Below, piece after piece: positions 1 to 5,000 of a stretch of 5,000 nucleotides of DNA. Every line of letters starts with the position of its first letter. The first letter of the stretch is position 1. Made by a program: the position numbers and the translations under genes. Source of the stretch: Chthoniobacter flavus (lineage in GTDB: Bacteria > Verrucomicrobiota > Verrucomicrobiia > Chthoniobacterales > Terrimicrobiaceae); assembly GCA_945903555.1 (NCBI GenBank), contig CAMDOJ010000135.1, forward strand, positions 1 to 5,000, given 5' to 3'. The notes under the pieces are model-generated. The model saw only the letters and a list, made by a program, of their open reading frames with translations. It searched no databases and had not been told where the DNA came from.

Positions 1-371
1 ACAGTGCCCAGCAAACCTAGTAATGGAGCCAAAGTGATCGCTGTATCCAGAATCGTGAGTCCGCGATGGAAGCGCTTGAGTTCCCAATTGGCAGCCCGCA
101 GCATCGCTTCGCTGAAGGATTTCTCACGATGAGTGAGCGCGTAGGTGACGGCTCTTACTACAAAATCCTTCGACTCAGCGCCGACGCGCGAGGCTTGATC
201 CAGATGGCCCTTTTCTATCTGAGTCAGGATCTCCCCCACCACTCTCTGATCTCGATTTTTTCTTTCGATAACGATGAAAAGAAAGCGCTCGATAACGACG
301 GCGAGAACAACAACGGAAACGGCGAGTAATGGCCACATAATGGGCCCACCTTTATGGAATATTTCAATCAT
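1..371 (-). CDS. exbB: MotA/TolQ/ExbB proton channel family protein, N-terminal part (3' end outside window)
   Basis: This gene encodes the N-terminal 123 residues of an ExbB-type inner-membrane proton channel subunit; the frame is open to the left edge. Residues 8-15 (GGPIMWPL) are the conserved N-terminal GGPxMxPL motif of the family, followed by a first membrane helix at about 12-34 ending in the typical IERF. A charged cytoplasmic stretch follows, and the second helix starts at about 104 and carries the hallmark APLLGLLGT (115-123). Family members form a complex with ExbD and TonB and use the proton gradient to energise outer-membrane receptors. I chose the ATG at 371 because the conserved GGP lies before the internal Met12; Met12 (ATG at 338-336) has a better ribosome binding site (AGGTGG, 7-nt spacing), so a shorter start cannot be excluded. 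The gene begins 11 nt after the PepSY stop and near the receptor gene, which points to a dedicated ExbB. TolQ or a generic MotA-like protein is less likely in this context. Confidence 0.9.
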   Translation of the reverse strand, partial: MIEIFHKGGPIMWPLLAVSVVVLAVVIERFLFIVIERKNRDQRVVGEILTQIEKGHLDQASRVGAESKDFVVRAVTYALTHREKSFSEAMLRAANWELKRFHRGLTILDTAITLAPLLGLLGT

Positions 372-382
372 GGTAATGGGGT

Positions 383-1078
383 CTAACGGCGACGCGTGTA
401 GAAAAAGAGAAAAACTCCAGCGAGGGCGACCAGCGAAGCTCCGCCTGTGACGGTGACCATCGCGATATCACGCGCCATCCTGTTCGGAATGAATGCAAAC
501 TTGTGGAAGTTCATAAAAATATTTGCCTCAAATTGCATCTTGTCATTCGTGTATCGCGTCACGCTTCCTGTCGTGGTGCTCACATAAACCCGTGTCCCCT
601 CCCCATCACTGCTATCGAAGCGATACACCGGCAGCACACGAAAGATGTTCACGTATTCGTTATTGAAGGACGTCAAATAATCGGTCTTTTGCACTTTTGC
701 TCCGCCGAGAAATTGTTCGGCAATTTCCGCTCCGTATTTTTCATCTTGCGAGGGATCTATCCTTCCATCCATCGCGTTGACGTAGGAGGGCACAGGTGCG
801 GAGCCATAAATTTGATACCAAGGATCGCCACCAATCACTCGTAGATTGATGGCGCCCACTTGTCCAAAATCCGCTCCCAGCTTTTTCATGGCTTCAGCAG
901 CTCCGATACGAATGCCAGAAGGATCAAGAAAATGCCCGCTTGGCTTCACCGCTGGAGGAGGCGGTTGTTTATGAGCCATGAGAGTGTGAACCACTCCACT
1001 TACGGAAGATGCCAGTATGCTCAGGCTGAAGATCAGCCCGAGCCAACGGTGAATGCGGCGAATTGTGGATGTTTTCAT
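383..1078 (-). CDS. Short PepSY-associated membrane protein (two membrane helices)
   Basis: This 231-aa protein resembles the ends of PepSY-associated TM (PiuB/FoxB-like) proteins. Residues 7-15 (RRIHRWLGL) begin a first membrane helix (about 12-34) containing His10 and His31. A proline-rich linker (about 38-47) leads into a periplasmic domain of about 150 residues. Its end, YVSTTTGSVTRYTND, matches the PepSY-TM pattern of a TG turn followed by a conserved His, here NFHKF with His192. A second helix spans about 206-227 and ends YTRRR. Classical PepSY-TM proteins have about four helices and 370-500 residues, so this is a compact version. Related proteins often sit beside siderophore receptors, and Pseudomonas FoxB is a heme-containing inner-membrane siderophore reductase; a similar role here is inference. 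The ATG lies 3 nt after the receptor stop, suggesting translational coupling, with only a weak ribosome binding site. The exact function is unproven. Confidence 0.8.
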   Translation of the reverse strand: MKTSTIRRIHRWLGLIFSLSILASSVSGVVHTLMAHKQPPPPAVKPSGHFLDPSGIRIGAAEAMKKLGADFGQVGAINLRVIGGDPWYQIYGSAPVPSYVNAMDGRIDPSQDEKYGAEIAEQFLGGAKVQKTDYLTSFNNEYVNIFRVLPVYRFDSSDGEGTRVYVSTTTGSVTRYTNDKMQFEANIFMNFHKFAFIPNRMARDIAMVTVTGGASLVALAGVFLFFYTRRR

Positions 1079-1081
1079 ATT

Positions 1082-3268
1082 TTACCAGCGGTATTCAAAT
1101 CCGGCATAGAAGGCGCGGCCATCGCCGGGGCTGAATTGCGCAGCATCTGCCCCACCAGCATTAGCGATCACCCCAGTTGTTGCGGCATAGTTGATATCAG
1201 CCAGGTTTTTGACTTCCACATATGCCGAGAATCCACGCTCTGAACGCCAACCGATTTTCGCACCGAAAAGCGCATAGCTATCCGTGAAAAGCGTGTTCAT
1301 CGAGTCGACCGCATAACCCGCAGGGACATATTCGATATTGGGCCCAACATAAAATCCGCAGGGATGCTCATAAACGAGTTCGGCACGGATATAATGCTCG
1401 GGAATACCGGGAAGCGCGCGATCTCCGTATGTGGAATCACCGTTGTAGCGAAAATGATTCCATAGGTAATTCGCACGAAGCGTGACACGGTCAAAGCTAG
1501 GTCTGGAGGAATAAGCCCCTTCATCGCATGATCCCGGCTTCAATGGGGATTCCTTTTTAAAGATATCGTGAAGGATATCGTAGGAACCACCCAACTCGAT
1601 GCCTTGGTGCGTCGTTTTGCCAGCATTCACTGTCGAACTAACTCCAGGAGCCACTTCATACTCCATCAACTCGTTTTCCAACCACGAGTAGTAATAAGCC
1701 AAATCCCAAGTGGCATATTTACTGCGTCCACGGGTTCCTATTTCAAAGGTGGTCGCCGTTTGGGCCTCGAGGTCTTTGGCGGGTGTATCGGTGAGAGTGA
1801 AATTCGGAAATCCCGAGAGGTTTGACCCTACCAGTTCCCCAAACGATGGAGGCTCAAAGCTGCGACTGACATTACTGAAAATCTGCGTGTTCTTGGTTGG
1901 CTCAAAGAGAAAGCCAAGTTTAGGACTGAATCCCCACCAATCCTGCTCATTGTTATAGGCGGCATTGGTTCCAACCGCGTCGTTTTCAATTGTGCGCTGG
2001 GCGTAGCTGATCTGACTTCCAAGTGAGATGGCCGTTTTTTTGGTAATCCAGAATTGGTTTTCCGCATATAAATCCAAGTTGCTTGCAAATTGAGACATTT
2101 CAGCGCGCTTCGCCCCGGATTTGCCGCGCACATTGTCGAAACGATCGTCATTCGTAACACCCCATGAAGGATTGAAGCCTAAGGTAAAGCGATTTTTATG
2201 ATCGGCGACATCACCTAGGAAATCGTAACGTAAACCTGCACCAAAATCGTTCGTAAGCTGATCAATGACAAACAAAATAGGATGCTGCAGATCCTTGCGT
2301 GACCAATAAGTGGCCACGGATAATCGGTGATCTCCATCTCTCCAACTCGTCTTATTCGCGATCCGTAAAAGCTCAAAATCCCGTTTCCAATCGCTATCAA
2401 TGTAATCGAAAACCCTGACTCCACTTCGAGCCGCCTTCGTGGGATCCTCATTCAGTTGGGCCTTCGTGATGTTTCCCGGCAGTTCCGAATCAGTTTTGGC
2501 GTAGGTGAAGTAGAAGCGGGTTTCAAGATCTGGATGAAACTGGTAACCGAAGTTCGAGAATAGGCGCTGGTTGGCTTGTTTGCTGTGCTCGCGATATCCA
2601 TTTAGCGAAAAAAGCGAGAGGCTGGCATAGTAGTCGATCGGACCCGCCACATCAGCCGCAGCGACCTGCGATCGGTAACTCTCGTAACTGCCATGCTCGA
2701 ATAAAGCGGAGATGCGTGGCGCATCATGACCCGTTCGAGACAGAAAGTTCACCGCTCCACCGAGCGCCGTGGCGCCATACTCCAAAGCATTCGCGCCTCT
2801 AAACACCTCAACCGCCTTCGCTGAAAGCGGCTCGATGACTTGAAAATCAAATCCCCCATCAGCGAGATTCACGGGAATCCCATCCTGAAGAAGCTTCAAA
2901 CCGCGGCCATGGAAGGTGCGTTGGATGCCAGAGCCTCGGATTGAAAGGCGCGATTCCTCGGCACCGAAACGGGACTGGATAAAAACCCCAGGGGCATAAT
3001 CCAGAGCGTCCTTGAGTGTTGTGGCGCGACCTTTTTTGTAGCTCTCGGCGTCGATCACTTCGGCCCCACCGGGAACATTCGCGTTCCGTTCTCGGAGCTT
3101 TTCCAACGAGGGACTCGTGAGCGATTCGCCCTCAGCGGTAATGACCGTTTCAGGGAGCGTCTGTGTTGCAGACGGCTCTGGCGTCGAGGTTGGAGTGGAT
3201 TGCGCTAATCCCAGCGAAACGCAGGAAGTTAGAGCTAATATATTAGCAAGTAGTTTTTTGTAAGTCAT
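1082..3268 (-). CDS. TonB-dependent outer-membrane receptor, FecA-like (COG4772 type)
   Basis: This 728-aa protein is a complete TonB-dependent transporter. A signal peptide covers residues 1-22 (KK n-region, hydrophobic core, cleavage after LGLA). A TonB-box-like PETVITA lies at 39-45. The plug domain spans about 62-180 and contains RATTLKDALDYAPGV, SIRGSGIQRTFHGRG, LLQDGIPVNLADGG and VEVFRGANALEYGATALGGA, a pattern typical of FecA-like receptors. The beta-barrel follows, with the late-barrel signatures FEPPSFGEL, TATTFEIGTRG and TTHQGIELG, and ends in an aromatic residue (YRW), as expected for BAM-inserted barrels. Length is normal for the family. FecA-like receptors take up iron chelates, but the ligand here cannot be deduced. 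The ATG is clear but has no Shine-Dalgarno sequence, only an A-rich leader. Cys581 and Cys637 are the only cysteines of the mature protein. The close PepSY and ExbB genes support a self-contained uptake operon. Confidence 0.93.
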   Translation of the reverse strand: MTYKKLLANILALTSCVSLGLAQSTPTSTPEPSATQTLPETVITAEGESLTSPSLEKLRERNANVPGGAEVIDAESYKKGRATTLKDALDYAPGVFIQSRFGAEESRLSIRGSGIQRTFHGRGLKLLQDGIPVNLADGGFDFQVIEPLSAKAVEVFRGANALEYGATALGGAVNFLSRTGHDAPRISALFEHGSYESYRSQVAAADVAGPIDYYASLSLFSLNGYREHSKQANQRLFSNFGYQFHPDLETRFYFTYAKTDSELPGNITKAQLNEDPTKAARSGVRVFDYIDSDWKRDFELLRIANKTSWRDGDHRLSVATYWSRKDLQHPILFVIDQLTNDFGAGLRYDFLGDVADHKNRFTLGFNPSWGVTNDDRFDNVRGKSGAKRAEMSQFASNLDLYAENQFWITKKTAISLGSQISYAQRTIENDAVGTNAAYNNEQDWWGFSPKLGFLFEPTKNTQIFSNVSRSFEPPSFGELVGSNLSGFPNFTLTDTPAKDLEAQTATTFEIGTRGRSKYATWDLAYYYSWLENELMEYEVAPGVSSTVNAGKTTHQGIELGGSYDILHDIFKKESPLKPGSCDEGAYSSRPSFDRVTLRANYLWNHFRYNGDSTYGDRALPGIPEHYIRAELVYEHPCGFYVGPNIEYVPAGYAVDSMNTLFTDSYALFGAKIGWRSERGFSAYVEVKNLADINYAATTGVIANAGGADAAQFSPGDGRAFYAGFEYRW

Positions 3269-3395
3269 ATAGGTGTTTTTTTAATTGAAAGAAGAGAGGC
3301 AAACCACACGTGGGTTAATGCCAGTTAGAAAAAGTCGAAATTCCCGCAATGGCGGGCAACGACATCGAATCCTAGAATCAGGATTTCAGAAAAAA
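3269..3395 (-). promoter_or_regulatory. Receptor leader region with imperfect palindrome
   Basis: This 127-nt gap between the CxxC gene and the receptor gene may hold regulatory sites. An imperfect 15-nt palindrome, AACCCACGTGTGGTT on the minus strand (3302-3316), lies 34-48 nt upstream of the receptor ATG and could be an operator. Two small hairpins are visible further upstream: AATCCT/AGGATT (about 3367-3385) and CCCGC/GCGGG (about 3343-3356). Neither is followed by a proper T-tract, so they are not convincing terminators; they could be weak attenuators or chance. No clear -35/-10 pair, Fur box or riboswitch is seen. The leader just before the ATG is A-rich with no Shine-Dalgarno match. Confidence 0.3.
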
Positions 3396-3836
3396 TTAGC
3401 CGAGGGCTACAATGGGAACCGGCTGCGGAGGTTCCTGACTGCGAGACCGAGACGCCTCATCAGACGGATGCGGGTAACTGAAATCTTGGAGAAACGGAGT
3501 TTTGAGCACAAAAGATAAAGCTAGACACACGCCTTCGATTTTTTTGTCCGCTTTGACGGATTGGGGCATTTTTGACTGATCCCGCTGTCCGGCGTCAACG
3601 GCCTTACAAAGCTTACACGGGGCGGAACCGCTGAATGTCTTCGTGACACCTTCAACAAGTCCGGACTTTTGAGAGTAAACAAGAATCATGTTCGCCCAAG
3701 CAACCGACTGAAGGACGAAAAGATGTCCGCCAGCGATGGCAAACATCGCGCAAAACAACAGCGCAAATCCAAAGGTTCGTATTACTGATCGAGGCAAAGC
3801 GTGATGTTTATCAAAAAAAATGATCCGCCATGTCAA
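3396..3836 (-). CDS. Small exported CxxC protein of unknown function
   Basis: The 146-aa product has a basic N-terminus (up to about residue 20), a hydrophobic segment at about 22-48 (FGFALLFCAMFAIAGGHLF, then QSVAWAN) and a short polar remainder with TFSGSAPCKLCKAV, i.e. a TFxGxxPCxxC motif. The segment could be a signal peptide cleaved near AWAN or a membrane anchor. From memory, small proteins with a hydrophobic start, an AW motif and this TFxGxxPCxxC pattern recur in Verrucomicrobiota, and the layout recalls DUF2946-like proteins; I could not check either. The CxxC may bind a metal or be redox-active in the periplasm. The C-terminus is proline- and serine-rich (SYPHPSDEASRSRSQEPPQP). The start is a TTG preceded by a full GAGGTGA at 7-nt spacing, but it overlaps a TTGACA hexamer and an alternative ATG frame, so the N-terminal 13 residues are uncertain. 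It lies 127 nt upstream of the receptor gene in the same direction, suggesting a linked role in metal uptake or sensing. Confidence 0.7.
   Translation of the reverse strand: MTWRIIFFDKHHALPRSVIRTFGFALLFCAMFAIAGGHLFVLQSVAWANMILVYSQKSGLVEGVTKTFSGSAPCKLCKAVDAGQRDQSKMPQSVKADKKIEGVCLALSFVLKTPFLQDFSYPHPSDEASRSRSQEPPQPVPIVALG
3807..3836 (-). promoter_or_regulatory. Possible second promoter (TTGACA/GATAAA) overlapping the CxxC gene start
   Basis: A perfect -35 hexamer TTGACA (3836-3831) is followed after 18 nt by GATAAA (3812-3807, 4 of 6 matches to the -10 consensus). The first three bases of the -35 are the TTG start codon itself. If active, transcripts would begin near 3800 and lack that start, so translation would need a later codon, or the transcript would mainly serve the receptor gene. 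The strong ribosome binding site upstream argues that the TTG is translated, so this may be coincidence. Confidence 0.25.
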
Positions 3837-3843
3837 ACAGAAA

Positions 3844-3850
3844 TCACCTC
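3844..3850 (-). promoter_or_regulatory. Strong Shine-Dalgarno sequence of the CxxC gene
   Basis: The minus strand reads GAGGTGA, a seven-base match to the anti-Shine-Dalgarno core, with 7 nt before the TTG at 3836 and 12 nt before an out-of-frame ATG at 3831. The spacing favours the TTG start. It is the best ribosome binding site in the window; the receptor gene has none. Confidence 0.6.
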
Positions 3851-3864
3851 AGTTAAATTTAGGT

Positions 3865-3894
3865 ATTACAAAAAATGGCACGTCCAGGCTACAA
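3865..3894 (-). promoter_or_regulatory. Candidate sigma70-type promoter for the CxxC gene
   Basis: On the minus strand a -10-like TGTAAT (3870-3865, 5 of 6 consensus) lies 18 nt after a weak -35-like TTGTAG (3894-3889, 3 of 6). Transcription would start near 3858, giving a short leader of about 20 nt that contains the GAGGTGA site. The position is sensible, but the -35 is poor, so this is only a candidate. Confidence 0.35.
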
Positions 3895-4165
3895 TACGTC
3901 CGACGCGGTACACCACGTGCAACTCTAATACTCATGCATCTTACATCAACCTTCGCGAATCCCATCAATTCGGGATAAGTGAAATGACCAGATTTGATCA
4001 ACATCTGCAGTGAGTGAAAATGATGACACCGCCCCAAATCCCCGCCAAAGTGGCAACCTTCAGACATCTTGACCTTCGGGAAGCGCGGGCCGAGAACGAG
4101 TGTGATAATAAAATACCCATTCGCTAAAAGATGTCGATAGTCGGGACTGCCCCTCATCCTACACT

Positions 4166-4380
4166 CTGGCTTGCCAAGCCGTACTCACGCAGCGCGAAGG
4201 CAGGCGTCACCTTTCTCCCAAATAGGTAGGGATGGCGCGCCGTCGCCGTCCCTCTCTCGCGCCTGACTTGCCAAGCCGTAGTCGCGCAGCGCGAAGGATG
4301 AAGGCGCCTTTGTATCCCAGAGACGGCGCGTCGCGCCTGATGTTTGGGACACCGGCGGCGCGGCGTCCCTACCTTCGCTT
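4166..4380. repeat. GC-rich composite intergenic repeat (REP/MITE-like)
   Basis: A 31-nt core occurs twice as a direct repeat, at 4170-4200 and 4267-4297 (29/31 identical, 97-nt period), each followed by a degenerate GGCG..CCTTT..CCCA stretch. Hairpins follow: 4228-4253 has 10-nt arms (AGGGATGGCG / CGCCGTCCCT, one G-T wobble) and a 6-nt loop; 4346-4369 has 9-nt arms (GGGACACCG / CGGCGTCCC, one mismatch) and a 6-nt loop. The palindrome GGCGCGTCGCGCC lies at 4325-4337. The outer ends GGTAGGGATGGCGCGCC (4225-4241) and GGCGCGGCGTCCCTACC (4357-4373) are inverted repeats matching at 15 of 17 positions and enclose about 149 bp. No transposase gene and no target-site duplication is visible. The block lies just downstream of the autotransporter gene, where such elements may affect mRNA ends. 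Base composition is clearly more GC-rich than in the neighbouring upstream region. The mobile origin is inferred. Confidence 0.7.
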
Positions 4381-4382
4381 AG

Positions 4383-4413
4383 AAAAAATGGGCCCGTTTA
4401 GTTTAGCTCGGGC
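4383..4413 (-). terminator. Weak candidate intrinsic terminator of the PEP-CTERM gene
   Basis: On the minus strand a 5-bp stem GCCCG/CGGGC with a 12-nt loop is followed by CCA and a run of six T (4388-4383). The TAA stop codon (4400-4398) lies in the loop. The stem is short and the loop large, so termination may be weak and helped by the hairpins of the repeat block downstream. Confidence 0.35.
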
Positions 4414-5000
4414 TTGGCGGATTGCCGCCGGCGGTAGGCGTAGATTCCTAGGCCGAGGAGCAACAGCGCTGCCGTGGCGTATGTCTCGGGCTCGGGGACC
4501 GGCCTCACATGGTATGGCGATGGCCCGAACGAGTTTTCTATGAAACTACTACCGATGAGGGACGACCCACTGTCGCTGTAGAATTTGATGTGGCTTAAAC
4601 TCGCTGACACATCTGGGACGTTCACAAAGTAGAGGTAGTCGGAATAGAGCGTGTAATTGTAGATCTTCAAGTCGTATTGCATCTGGGCAGATAATCCCGA
4701 AAATTGGAGCCACACACTCCCCATTCCCATGTCGATCGTCGAGTTCGCTGAAAGCGAGAATACCCCAAGCGTTTCGGTCACACTTCCTTCAAATTTCATC
4801 GTACCCCCATTCAGCTCGATATCTGCCGCATCGTCGATCGCTTCGCTTGCCGCGATGAGAAGGGATCCGCCCTCGTTGACCATCACTTCTAAACTGTCCC
4901 CTAGCGAGTTAGCAGCTCCCGCTCGTAGTGTGCCTGAGTTGATCGTCGTGTTGCCCGTGAAGGTATTGTTGCCAGTGAGGGTGAGTGTGCCGGTGCCGTT
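4398..5000 (-). CDS. Autotransporter-repeat PEP-CTERM protein, C-terminal part (5' end outside window)
   Basis: The frame is open to the right edge and gives the last 200 residues of a larger surface protein; the apparent GTG start at 4886 is internal. The first visible residues, with LTLTGNNTFTG followed by TTINSGTLRAGAANSLG, are an autotransporter-associated beta-strand repeat (PF12951/TIGR02601 type). A second, degenerate repeat follows (GSLLIAASEAIDDAADIELNG). Next comes a terminal module with LSHIKFYSDSGSSLIG, known to me from verrucomicrobial PEP-CTERM proteins. The end is a PEP-CTERM signal: VPEPETY (168-174), a hydrophobic helix at about 175-189 and RRR at 190-192, then eight further residues. 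PEP-CTERM proteins are exported and processed by an exosortase, here expected elsewhere in the genome. The role is probably structural or adhesive at the cell surface or in exopolysaccharide; no catalytic domain is visible. It is not obviously linked to the uptake genes. Confidence 0.9.
   Translation of the reverse strand, partial: NGTGTLTLTGNNTFTGNTTINSGTLRAGAANSLGDSLEVMVNEGGSLLIAASEAIDDAADIELNGGTMKFEGSVTETLGVFSLSANSTIDMGMGSVWLQFSGLSAQMQYDLKIYNYTLYSDYLYFVNVPDVSASLSHIKFYSDSGSSLIGSSFIENSFGPSPYHVRPVPEPETYATAALLLLGLGIYAYRRRQSAKPELN

Larger units (their letters stand above)
3837..4165. other. Gene-poor upstream region
   Basis: This roughly 330-nt stretch separates the CxxC gene from the repeat block. 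Apart from the promoter and ribosome binding site candidates next to 3836, I see no RNA gene and no clear operator. A 102-codon frame on the minus strand (4157-3849) gives a protein rich in His, Cys and Arg (for example GRCHHFHSL) with no recognisable domain or convincing ribosome binding site. It ends 12 nt before the TTG start of the CxxC gene. I treat it as non-coding or a decayed remnant, not as a gene. A short palindrome TTGATCAA lies near 3994. Confidence 0.4.

Noticed and set aside
66..329. Plus-strand 87-codon frame at the left edge
   Set aside because: It lies antisense to the ExbB N-terminus, whose conserved GGPxMxPL and APLLGLLGT motifs fix the true frame.
503..1243. Two plus-strand frames (503-844 and 860-1243)
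   Set aside because: They are shadows of the PepSY and receptor genes on the opposite strand and show no domain pattern.
3849..4157. Minus-strand 102-codon frame upstream of the CxxC gene
   Set aside because: It has no recognisable domain, no convincing ribosome binding site and an unusual His/Cys/Arg composition; a remnant of an old gene is possible but unsupported.
3837..4165. Fur box or riboswitch upstream of the uptake genes
   Set aside because: I looked for GATAATGATTATC-like and cobalamin-type conserved boxes on both strands and saw no convincing match; the TGATAATA near 4103 is an isolated AT-rich fragment.
4170..4297. Possible CRISPR array
   Set aside because: There are only two copies of the direct repeat, with a 66-nt gap that itself contains hairpins, and no cas genes are near.
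4232..4543. Plus-strand 103-codon Arg-rich frame
   Set aside because: It runs through the GC-rich repeat block and antisense to the PEP-CTERM gene; the Arg/Ala-rich product is typical of GC-rich shadow frames.
4884..4886. GTG as the start of a 162-aa protein
   Set aside because: The frame stays open upstream to the window edge and encodes a clear beta-strand repeat there, so the GTG is an internal valine codon.

Overview
The window looks like a chromosomal segment of a Verrucomicrobiota bacterium (Opitutales/Puniceicoccales-like is my best guess). The main pointers are the C-terminus of a large autotransporter-repeat protein ending in a PEP-CTERM sorting signal with a FYSD-type terminal module, and a small secreted CxxC protein next to a TonB-dependent receptor. 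I could not check the taxonomy by search. Every gene I can support lies on the minus strand, so the window reads biologically from right to left.

Layout in transcription order: (1) 5000-4398 is the 3' end of a PEP-CTERM / autotransporter-associated beta-strand repeat protein, cut by the right window edge, with a weak candidate terminator overlapping its stop. (2) About 4373-4166 is a GC-rich intergenic block made of a 31-nt direct repeat (two copies, 29/31 identical), hairpins and a 17-nt inverted-repeat pair. (3) About 4165-3837 is a gene-poor stretch holding a candidate promoter and a strong Shine-Dalgarno sequence for the next gene. (4) 3836-3396 encodes a small exported protein of unknown function with a CKLC motif. 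(5) 3268-1082 encodes a 728-aa TonB-dependent outer-membrane receptor of FecA-like (COG4772) type. (6) 1078-383 encodes a short two-helix PepSY-type membrane protein. (7) 371-1 is the start of an ExbB/TolQ/MotA-family proton channel subunit, cut by the left edge.

Genes 5 to 7 are spaced by 3 and 11 nt and very probably form one operon; gene 4 lies 127 nt upstream in the same direction and may be its first gene. I infer an import module: the receptor brings a metal chelate or similar ligand across the outer membrane, ExbB (probably with ExbD and TonB beyond the left edge) supplies energy, and the PepSY protein may act on the ligand or its redox state at the inner membrane. The substrate cannot be read from sequence, and I found no convincing Fur box. 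The autotransporter gene is a separate unit.

The points most worth a second look are the overlapping signals at the start of the CxxC gene (strong SD, TTG start that is also a perfect TTGACA hexamer, a T8 run and an overlapping 6-codon ATG reading frame), the unexplained CxxC protein itself, the minimal PepSY protein, and the MITE/REP-like repeat block.
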